Source: DATGFB01 sp032160545
GTDB lineage: Bacteria; Actinomycetota; Actinomycetes; Mycobacteriales; Jatrophihabitantaceae
DNA length: 64,000 nt
Assembly (NCBI GenBank): GCA_032160545.1
Contig: JAVHVN010000136.1
Span: forward strand, 1-64,000
Direction: 5' to 3'
Each line of letters starts with the position of its first letter. Position 1 is the stretch's first letter. Below are positions 8,790 to 15,608 of the stretch, piece after piece. The notes beneath the pieces were generated by a model. That model saw nothing but the letters and a program-made list of their open reading frames with translations, made no database searches and was not told the DNA's origin. Both the position numbers and the translations under genes were made by a program.

Positions 8790-8977
8790 CGGTGTTCCCT
8801 CCCCCGGACCCCCGCGGTACGGGGATCGCCATCGAAATGGTCGCAGAACCCGCACGACTTGGCAGCCCCTCTTCTGTAGGGGGTCGCCCGGGCAAGACCC
8901 CCGTCGCGAGGGATGGGTTCGGCCGCGACGCGGCCCCAGAGTCGTTCCCGACACCAATCAACGTCAGGAGAACGGCA

Positions 8978-9853
8978 ATGAAGATCGGCATCGGGCTTCC
9001 GAACGTCACACCCGGGACGGACGGGCCCACGATCGTCGGCTGGGCGAAACGGGCCGAGCACCTCGGCTTCGACGCGCTGGCCGTCATCGACCGGATGGCC
9101 TACGACAGCTACGAGCCGCTGGTCGCGCTGGCGATGGCGGCGGCCGTCACGCAGCACGTCGAGCTGGTGACGAACGTGATCATCGCGCCCGCGCGAAACA
9201 CGACATTGCTCGCGAAGCAGGCGGCGAGCCTCGACCGGGCGAGCGGCGGGCGGTTGACGCTCGGCCTCGCTGTCGGCGTCCGCGAGGACGACTTCGCGGT
9301 GTGCGGGCTCTCGCCGCGCGATCGCGGGCGGATGCTCGACGCCCAGCTGCACGAGCTGCGGCGGCTGTGGGCGGTCGCGGGCGGCCCGGGACAGGTCGGG
9401 CCGGCTCCGGCGCGAACGGGCGGTCCGCGCCTGCTCATCGGGGGTGCCGCCGAGCACGCCGGGCGGCGTGCGGCGGAGCACGGCGACGGCTGGACGATGA
9501 TGATCGGTTCGCCGGACGAGTTCGCAGCGGGTTACGCGCAGGCGCGCGCGGCCTGGGCCTCGGCCGGCCGCGCCGGTGACCCCGCCGGGATGGCCGTCTT
9601 CTACGCCGCCCTCGGCGACGACGCGCACGGGCTCGCCGCGAAGGCGATCACGTCGTACTACGGCTGGCTCGGCGACGAGATCGTCGGGCACATCACCGCC
9701 TCGGTGGCGTGCGACGCCGCCGCTGTCGCCGAGCGCATCGAGGCGTTCGGCGCCGCCGGCGCCGGCGAGGTCGTCGTCGTCCCGTGCTCGTCCGCCCCCG
9801 GGCAGCTCGAGCTTCTCGCCGCCGCGGCCCTGCGCCGTCCCGCCCTCGTCTGA
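8978..9853 (+). CDS. LLM-class F420-dependent oxidoreductase
   Basis: 291 residues from an ATG with AGGAG eight bases upstream. The TIM-barrel motifs IGIGLPNVTPG (~3-13), AKRAEHLGFDALAV (~24-37) and GGRLTLGLAVG (~89-99) place it with coenzyme-F420-type members of the luciferase superfamily. It is the first gene of a likely operon with the FAD oxidase at 9890 and perhaps the PPOX protein at 11334, divergent from the GAF-LuxR regulator. The substrate is unknown. Confidence 0.82.
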   Translation: MKIGIGLPNVTPGTDGPTIVGWAKRAEHLGFDALAVIDRMAYDSYEPLVALAMAAAVTQHVELVTNVIIAPARNTTLLAKQAASLDRASGGRLTLGLAVGVREDDFAVCGLSPRDRGRMLDAQLHELRRLWAVAGGPGQVGPAPARTGGPRLLIGGAAEHAGRRAAEHGDGWTMMIGSPDEFAAGYAQARAAWASAGRAGDPAGMAVFYAALGDDAHGLAAKAITSYYGWLGDEIVGHITASVACDAAAVAERIEAFGAAGAGEVVVVPCSSAPGQLELLAAAALRRPALV

Positions 9854-9889
9854 GCGCTGATCGACCTCGCTCCGAAAGGAACCACCCTC

Positions 9890-11263
9890 ATGAACAGCAC
9901 TCTCACTGCCGGACTCGACGATCTCGCAGCCCGGCTCGACGGCGGCCTGGCTCGCGCCGGCGACCCGAGCTGGGACGCGGCGCGACAGTCCTGGCACCTC
10001 GCGGTCGACCAGCGACCCTCGGCCGTCGTCGTCGCCCGGTCTGTCGCCGACGTCGTCGCCACCGTGTGCACGGCCCGCGCGCTGGGCCTTCGCGTCGCGG
10101 CGCAGGCCACCGGGCACAACGCCGGGCCGATGGGTCCGCTGGACGGCACGATCCTGCTCAAGACCTCGGCCATGCGCGGCGTCACGATCGACCCCGAGGC
10201 GCGGTTCGCGCGCGTCGAGGCGGGCGCGCTCTGGATGGACGTCACCGGGCTCGCGGCGAAGCACGGGCTGGCCGCGCTCGCCGGGTCGGCGGCCGACGTC
10301 GGCGTCGTCGGCTACACCCTCGGTGGCGGGCTGAGCTGGCTGGGCCGCTCGCACGGCCTGGCCGCGAACAGTGTGCTCGCGGCCGAGGTCGTCACCGCGG
10401 ACGGCCGGCTGCACACCGTCGACGCCGAGCACGACCCCGACCTGTTCTGGGCGCTGCGCGGCGGCGGCGGAAGCTTCGCGGTCGTCACCGCGCTGACGTT
10501 CCGGCTGTTCCCCATCGAGGAGGTCCACGCGGGCGTCCTGTTCTTCCCGCTCGAGCGGGCGGCCGAGGTGCTGCACGCGTACCGCGAGTGGGTCCAGGAC
10601 GTCCCCGATTCGGTGACGTCGGTGGGGCGGTTGCTTCGGTTCCCGCCGCTGCCCGACCTGCCGGACTTCCTGCGCGGTCAGTCGTTCGCCGTCGTCGAGG
10701 CCGCCTGCCAGTTGCCGCAGGACGAGGCCGACGCCCTGCTCGCCCCCCTGCGCGAACTCGGGCCGGCGATCGACACGTTCCGGCCGACGCCGATGCCCGA
10801 GCTGGCGCTGCTGCACATGGATCCGGACGGACCCGTGCCGGGTTTCGGCGACGGGTTGCTGATCAGCGCCGCGACCGGCGAGGCCATCGACGCGATGCTC
10901 GCCGCGGCCGGGCCGGAGACCGACGCGCCGCTGCTGTCGGTCGAGTTGCGGCATCTCGGCGGCGCCCTCACGCCGGGGCGCATGACCGGTGGCGCGGTGA
11001 CCGGGCTCGACGCGCAGTTCGCGATGTTCGCGGTCGGCATCGCGCCGAGCGAGGAGGCGGCCGCGGCCGTGCGGGAGTCCGTGGATGCCGTGCAGTGCGC
11101 GCTGGCGCCGTGGGCGACCGGTGGCGCGTACGTCAACTTCGCCGAGCGCCGCAAGGCCGACACCGCGCTGTTCGGCGCCTCGGCGCGGCGGTTGCGCGAG
11201 GTGAAGGCGGCCTACGACCCCGCGGACGTGATCCGCGGCAACCACGCGGTGCGGCCTGCCTGA
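9890..11263 (+). CDS. FAD-linked oxidase, 6-hydroxynicotine/berberine-bridge type
   Basis: 457 residues; GAAAGGA precedes the ATG. The FAD_binding_4 domain spans ~40-205, and a C-terminal BBE element (VNFAERRKADTALFG) near ~420 completes the fold. His76 in ATGHNAG is at the position of the 8alpha-histidyl FAD link. The second cysteinyl link seen in bicovalent oxidases is absent (Ser in AGSAADVG), so a single covalent bond is expected. Such enzymes oxidise alcohols, sugars or amines with O2. It follows the F420-type enzyme by 36 bp. Confidence 0.82.
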   Translation: MNSTLTAGLDDLAARLDGGLARAGDPSWDAARQSWHLAVDQRPSAVVVARSVADVVATVCTARALGLRVAAQATGHNAGPMGPLDGTILLKTSAMRGVTIDPEARFARVEAGALWMDVTGLAAKHGLAALAGSAADVGVVGYTLGGGLSWLGRSHGLAANSVLAAEVVTADGRLHTVDAEHDPDLFWALRGGGGSFAVVTALTFRLFPIEEVHAGVLFFPLERAAEVLHAYREWVQDVPDSVTSVGRLLRFPPLPDLPDFLRGQSFAVVEAACQLPQDEADALLAPLRELGPAIDTFRPTPMPELALLHMDPDGPVPGFGDGLLISAATGEAIDAMLAAAGPETDAPLLSVELRHLGGALTPGRMTGGAVTGLDAQFAMFAVGIAPSEEAAAAVRESVDAVQCALAPWATGGAYVNFAERRKADTALFGASARRLREVKAAYDPADVIRGNHAVRPA

Positions 11264-11281
11264 GCCGGCCCGGGAGGGAGC

Positions 11282-11301
11282 GGTTCTCCGGCCGGAGAAC
11301 C
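11282..11301. repeat. 20-bp perfect palindrome before the PPOX gene
   Basis: GGTTCTCCGG directly abuts its exact reverse complement CCGGAGAACC. It lies 18 bp after the flavin oxidase stop and 32 bp before the PPOX start. With no loop it looks more like an operator for a dimeric regulator than a terminator, although a cruciform or terminator role is possible. Confidence 0.45.
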
Positions 11302-11333
11302 CCTGCGGTCGAGCGGCCGGGGAGACTGTGCCG

Positions 11334-11717
11334 ATGCAGCTCTCCCCGGCCGCGCTCGACTTCGTGCGCGAGCGGCACCTCGCGACGTTCACCACGCTGC
11401 GGGCCGACGGCACGCCGCACGTCACTCCGGTCGGCTTCACGTGGGACGCCGAGGCCGGTGTCGCCCGGATCATCACGAGCGGGACGAGCGGCAAGGCACG
11501 CCATGCCGCCGCGGGCGGCCCGGTCGTCCTGTGCCAGGTGGACGGCCGGCGCTGGTTGTCGTTGGCGGGGACCGCGCGCGTCGCGGCCGATCCGGACGAG
11601 GTCCGCGACGCCGAGCAGCGCTACGCGCTGCGCTACCGCATCCCACGCGAGAACCCGCAGCGGGTGGTCATCGTCGTGCAGGTCGAGCGCGGCTACGGAT
11701 CGCGCGGGCTCACCTAG
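11334..11717 (+). CDS. PPOX-class F420-dependent enzyme (split-barrel flavoprotein)
   Basis: 127 residues from the ATG; a GTG two codons earlier is only 3 bases from GGGGAG and is less likely. The start AALDFVRERHLATFTTLRADGTPHVTPVGF-like region (residues ~6-35) and the mid-part VLCQVDGRRWLSLAGTA are typical of the pyridoxamine-oxidase-like split barrel that binds F420 or FMN. It may act with the flavoenzymes upstream. The 3' end overlaps the convergent gene by 8 bp. Confidence 0.78.
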   Translation: MQLSPAALDFVRERHLATFTTLRADGTPHVTPVGFTWDAEAGVARIITSGTSGKARHAAAGGPVVLCQVDGRRWLSLAGTARVAADPDEVRDAEQRYALRYRIPRENPQRVVIVVQVERGYGSRGLT

Positions 11718-12177
11718 TGTTGCTCGGCAGTTGCTGTTCGGACGCCTTCATCTCGGCCTCGTACAGATGCGGGGGAGAGTTGCCGCAGAGGTGGCGGGCG
11801 CGCTGTTCGAGCGAGCGGAACACCTGCCAGTAGGTCGCGTCGTAGTCCTCGACGATCTGGAAGCTCCAGCGGCCCTCGATGACGTCGCGGCCGACGAGCA
11901 CCTCCTCGATCTCGTGGGCGATGTCGTCGTGGCCGGCGTCGCGCAGCTTCGACACCGCCTCCTGCAGGGTGCGGTCGGCCGTGCCGGACATCCGGTGGAA
12001 CTGGTACAGCAGGCCGCGGGCGTTCTCGACGACCTCGAGTGCCTCCGACAGCGTGCCCAGGGCGTCGACGGTCTCGTCCGACATGCCCGGCGGCCGCTGC
12101 CGCTCACCCGGCCGCTGCGGGTGCTTGGCGCTGCCGAAGACGGCCCGCGGATCGACGTCGACCGGTGCCTCGGTCAT
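11710..12177 (-). CDS. Conserved actinobacterial protein of unknown function
   Basis: 155 residues; the ATG overlaps the stop of the SRPBCC gene upstream by 4 bp (ATGA), so the two are coupled. After a Pro/Arg-rich N terminus (~1-30) the rest is mostly helical and charged: ETVDALGTLSEALEVVENAR (~35-54), LLYQFHRMSG, and VEDYDATYWQVFRSLEQRAR. No catalytic motif, signal peptide or membrane helix is seen. It resembles short helical proteins encoded next to polyketide-cyclase-like genes in mycobacteria and relatives, but no function is known to me. Confidence 0.65.
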   Translation of the reverse strand: MTEAPVDVDPRAVFGSAKHPQRPGERQRPPGMSDETVDALGTLSEALEVVENARGLLYQFHRMSGTADRTLQEAVSKLRDAGHDDIAHEIEEVLVGRDVIEGRWSFQIVEDYDATYWQVFRSLEQRARHLCGNSPPHLYEAEMKASEQQLPSNTR

Positions 12178-12653
12178 CCGCCTGCCCCGGTCGGACGTCC
12201 GGCGGAGCTGAATCCGGGCATCGGCCGCTTCTCCGCGATGTCCGCCAGCCGCTCGAGCGATTCGGCGTTGCGCTTCTTCAGCAGGGCGTCCTGCAGCGGG
12301 TTGTGCAGCCACTTCGGAACACCGTCGGTCGGCGCCTCGCCCATGCGCACGACCGTCCCGCCGGCGTCGGGTTCGATTTCGAGGACCACGCGCGCCTCGC
12401 CGACCGGCCACGCCCGTGCCTGCAGGACGAGCCGCCGCGTGGGCTCGGACTCGATCACCTGGGTGCTGTCGCTGATGGTGGCGGGCCAGGCGCCGATCTG
12501 GTGGTGCAGCTTGGTGCCGACGGCCGGCCAGCCCTCGTCGACGTCGCGGATGTGCGTCGCGCCGACGACCCAGCCGGTGTACATCCACCCGTCACTCAGC
12601 TCGGCCCAGACGCGCTCGGGGGAGGTGTTCATGTGCTTCGTCACCACGGCCAC
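12174..12653 (-). CDS. SRPBCC (START/polyketide-cyclase-like) protein
   Basis: 159 residues. The N-terminal MNTSPERVWAELSDGWMYTGWVVG and the basic-strand pattern TKLHHQIGAWPATISDSTQV are characteristic of the START-like fold that holds hydrophobic ligands in a deep cavity. GTG at 12653 is used, with an in-frame ATG at 12632 as alternative. It is coupled to the helical protein downstream and follows the phytoene-desaturase-like gene in the same direction (52-bp gap). The ligand is unknown. Confidence 0.75.
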   Translation of the reverse strand: MAVVTKHMNTSPERVWAELSDGWMYTGWVVGATHIRDVDEGWPAVGTKLHHQIGAWPATISDSTQVIESEPTRRLVLQARAWPVGEARVVLEIEPDAGGTVVRMGEAPTDGVPKWLHNPLQDALLKKRNAESLERLADIAEKRPMPGFSSAGRPTGAGG

Positions 12654-12705
12654 GCCGGGAGCCTGCCCGCACCGTACGGCTTCTACACACGGGCGGTGAG
12701 GGCAC

Positions 12706-14325
12706 TCAGCCGCGGTAGACGCGGTTCATCGCGGCGTCGAGCAGCCTGCGCCTCGCCCGGCCGGTGCGGGCCTCGCGCATCAGCGCCGCGCGGGCGGCGT
12801 TCGCGCCCGGGCCTCCGTGCACGCCGCCGCCCGGATGCGCCGAGGCGCTCGCGAGGTACAGCCGGTCGACGACGGTCTCGGAACGCGACAGCCCCGGCAC
12901 CGGACGGAAGACGAGCTGCTGGTGCAGCGCCGCGGTGCCGCCGTTGACGGCCCCGCCGACGAGGTTGGGGTCGGCGCCTTCGAGCGTCCACGGTGCCTGG
13001 ACCTGCCGTCCCCGGACCAGCGTGCCGAAGCCGGGGGCGTGCCGCTCGATGCACTGCTCGACGCGCTCGAGCTGTCGCTGCACGGCGTCCGGGTCGTGCC
13101 CGGTGTCGACGGGCAGATGCGTGTAGCACCACGCCGACTCGGTGCCGCTGGGCGAGCGTGAGGGGTCCGACGTGGTCATCTGACCGACGATGAGGAACGG
13201 CTGGTCGGGGACCCGCCGCGTCGCCAGCTGTGCCGAATACATCGTCAGGCCGTTCATGTCGACCCCGAGGTGCACGGTGCCTGCGCCGCGGGCAGCCGCG
13301 GCCGTCCACGGGATCGGCCCGTCCAGCGTCCAGTTGACCTTGAGCGTGTGCGCGTCCCACTGGAAGCCGTCCAGGTCCCGGACGAGCGCCGGCGGCAGGT
13401 GTTCGGTGCCGACGAGGTCGCGGAACAGGGCCGGGGCGGCGGTGTCGGCGAGCACGCCGTAGCGGGTGCGAATGACCTCTCCGCCGGCGAGCCGGACACC
13501 GCGCGCCGCACCGTGCTCGACGAGGACCCGCTCGACCGTGGCGCCGGTGCGCACCTCGCCGCCGCGGGCCTCCAGCCGCGCGAGCAGGGCGTCGACCAGC
13601 CCGCGCGCCCCGCCCACCGGAACCGGGAAGCCGACCTGCTGCCCGAGCATCGCGAGCAGCCAGCCGTAGACGGCGCTGCCGGCGCCTTCGGGCGGCAGGT
13701 CGGTGTGCAGGGCGTTGCCCGCGAGCAGCAGCGGCGCGCCCTCGCCGTCGAAGCGCTCCTCGGCGAAGCGCCGCACCGGCTCCACGGCGAAGCGGGCGAA
13801 CCGGAGCGCGCCGGCCACGCCGAGCCGGTGCACGAGGCGCACGGCCGGGACGACGGGGGGGAACGGCGTGAAGATCGCGGCGAGGAGCGGGTCGCGGATG
13901 CGCTCGAACTGCTCGTACAGCCGGATCCAGCTCTCCCCGTCGCCTGCCGCGAACGCGTCGACGGAGGCTGCCGTGGTCTGCAGGTCGCGCGACAGCACCG
14001 CGCAGCGGTCGTCGGGCAGGACGTGCGCGAGCACGGCGGGGGCGTGGCTCCAGCGCAGCCCGTACCGTTCGAGGTCGAGGCCGGCGATCACCGGCGACGC
14101 TGCCCCGAGCGGGTAGAACGCGGAGTAGAGATCGGTCACGAAGCCCGGCTCGACCGACTCCGCCGACCAGACCGCCCCGCCCGGGTGATCGGCGCCTTCG
14201 ACGACGAGCACGCTCCACCCGGCGTCGGCGAGCAGGTTGGCCGCGACGAGCCCGTTGTGCCCGGCTCCGATGACGACGGCGTCCGGCAGCCCGGAGGAGT
14301 CGCTCGTACCCGTCACGGCAGTCAC
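12706..14325 (-). CDS. Phytoene-desaturase-like NAD(P)/FAD oxidoreductase
   Basis: 539 residues from a GTG. The FAD motif DAVVIGAGHNGLVAANLLAD (~15-34) is the GAGHNGL variant of carotenoid-desaturase relatives, with the second part of the site at VVEGADHPGG (~40-49). The C-terminal signature ASASAHPGGGVHGGPGANAAR (near ~500) binds FAD. Close relatives are carotenoid desaturases, isomerases and RetSat-like saturases. No other carotenoid gene is nearby, so the substrate may be another polyene or steroid-like lipid. Confidence 0.78.
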   Translation of the reverse strand: MTAVTGTSDSSGLPDAVVIGAGHNGLVAANLLADAGWSVLVVEGADHPGGAVWSAESVEPGFVTDLYSAFYPLGAASPVIAGLDLERYGLRWSHAPAVLAHVLPDDRCAVLSRDLQTTAASVDAFAAGDGESWIRLYEQFERIRDPLLAAIFTPFPPVVPAVRLVHRLGVAGALRFARFAVEPVRRFAEERFDGEGAPLLLAGNALHTDLPPEGAGSAVYGWLLAMLGQQVGFPVPVGGARGLVDALLARLEARGGEVRTGATVERVLVEHGAARGVRLAGGEVIRTRYGVLADTAAPALFRDLVGTEHLPPALVRDLDGFQWDAHTLKVNWTLDGPIPWTAAAARGAGTVHLGVDMNGLTMYSAQLATRRVPDQPFLIVGQMTTSDPSRSPSGTESAWCYTHLPVDTGHDPDAVQRQLERVEQCIERHAPGFGTLVRGRQVQAPWTLEGADPNLVGGAVNGGTAALHQQLVFRPVPGLSRSETVVDRLYLASASAHPGGGVHGGPGANAARAALMREARTGRARRRLLDAAMNRVYRG

Positions 14326-14456
14326 CTACCCAATCCTCGGTCGCCCCGGACCGAATGCCGGCCGCACCGTGTGGCACCCCGAAACCGTCGGTGGACGCGG
14401 CGATACTCCGGGACGACCCGCGGGAACCGGCCTGCGGGGGTACGAGAGGCGGCGCG

Positions 14457-15608
14457 GTGCGGCTCATCCACACCTCAGACTGGCATCTCGGGCGCACGCT
14501 GCACGGCGAATCGCTGCTCGAGTACCAGCGCGGCTTCCTGTGCTGGCTGGTCGAGTTGGCGCGCGATCGGCGCGCCGACGCGGTGCTGGTCGCCGGCGAC
14601 GTCTACGACCGGGCGGTGCCACCCACCGACGCGGTGGCCCTGCTCGACGACGCGCTGGCCGGGCTGGCCGCCGCGGGCGTCCCGGTCGTGGTCACCAGTG
14701 GCAACCACGACTCCGCGATCCGGCTCGGTTTCGGCAGCGCGCTGCAGGTCGCGGCCGGGGTACATCTGCGGACCAAGGTCGCCGATCTCGACCGGCCCGT
14801 ACTGCTGCGCGACGACGCCGGTGAGCTCGCGGTCTACGGCATCCCGTACCTGCTGCCCGATGCGGTCATGGCCGAACTCGGGGCCCAGCGGTCGCACGAG
14901 TCCGTCCTGGCGACCGCCGCCGAACGCATCCGGGCTGATGCCGCGGGCCGCGGCATCAGCCGCACCGTCGCGGTCGGCCACGCGTTCGTCACCGGCGGCG
15001 CAGCGTCGGACTCCGAGCGCGACATCCGGGTCGGCGGTATCGGTGACGCACCCGCCGGCGTGTTCGCCGGCATCACCTACACCGCACTCGGTCACCTGCA
15101 CGGGGCCCAGCAGGTCGCACCGGGCGTCCGTTACAGCGGCTCCCCGCTGCCGTTCTCGTTCTCCGAACGCGATCAGGCGAAGTCGGTGGCCGTTGTCGAC
15201 ATCGATGCCGGGGGAGCGGTCGGCGTCGAACTGGTCCGCACTCCCGTCGCGCGCCCGCTGCGCGAGGTACGCGGCCGGCTTGACGAGCTGCTGGCCGGCG
15301 CGGCCGGCGAGTCGTCTGAGCTGCGGGACTGCTGGGTCAAGGTGGTGCTGACCGACGTGAGCCGCCCGGCCGCGCCGATGCAACGGCTGCGCCAGGTGTG
15401 GCCGCACACGCTGCTGCTCGAATTCCGGCCCGAGGGTGTGTTGCCGACCGCGTCGGCGAGCGTCGAGCGGGCCGCATCGACCACCGATCCGGTCGAGATG
15501 TGCAGCGACTTCCTGGAATGGGTCGACGCGACGCGTCCCGACAAGAAGCAGCTCGACGTGATCACCGCGGCACTCGACGCGGTCGCCCGTCAGGAGTTGT
15601 CGGCCTGA
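14457..15608 (+). CDS. sbcD: Exonuclease subunit SbcD
   Basis: 383 residues from a GTG with GAGAGG 7 bases upstream; the in-frame ATG 34 codons earlier lacks support. Metallophosphoesterase motifs run in order: HTSDWHLGR (~5-13), GDVYDR, SGNHD, and GHLH near ~220. These bind two Mn ions at the nuclease site. With SbcC it forms the Mre11-Rad50-type complex that opens DNA hairpins and processes blocked ends. Its stop overlaps the sbcC start by one base. Confidence 0.92.
   Translation: MRLIHTSDWHLGRTLHGESLLEYQRGFLCWLVELARDRRADAVLVAGDVYDRAVPPTDAVALLDDALAGLAAAGVPVVVTSGNHDSAIRLGFGSALQVAAGVHLRTKVADLDRPVLLRDDAGELAVYGIPYLLPDAVMAELGAQRSHESVLATAAERIRADAAGRGISRTVAVGHAFVTGGAASDSERDIRVGGIGDAPAGVFAGITYTALGHLHGAQQVAPGVRYSGSPLPFSFSERDQAKSVAVVDIDAGGAVGVELVRTPVARPLREVRGRLDELLAGAAGESSELRDCWVKVVLTDVSRPAAPMQRLRQVWPHTLLLEFRPEGVLPTASASVERAASTTDPVEMCSDFLEWVDATRPDKKQLDVITAALDAVARQELSA

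Noticed and set aside
8741..11494. A 917-codon open frame on the minus strand, and a similar 928-codon one at 57343-60129 on the plus strand
   Set aside because: Both lie opposite well-recognised genes (the flavin enzymes and aceE). Their translations are Arg/Gly/Ala-rich with no recognisable domain, as expected from third-position GC in a high-GC genome.
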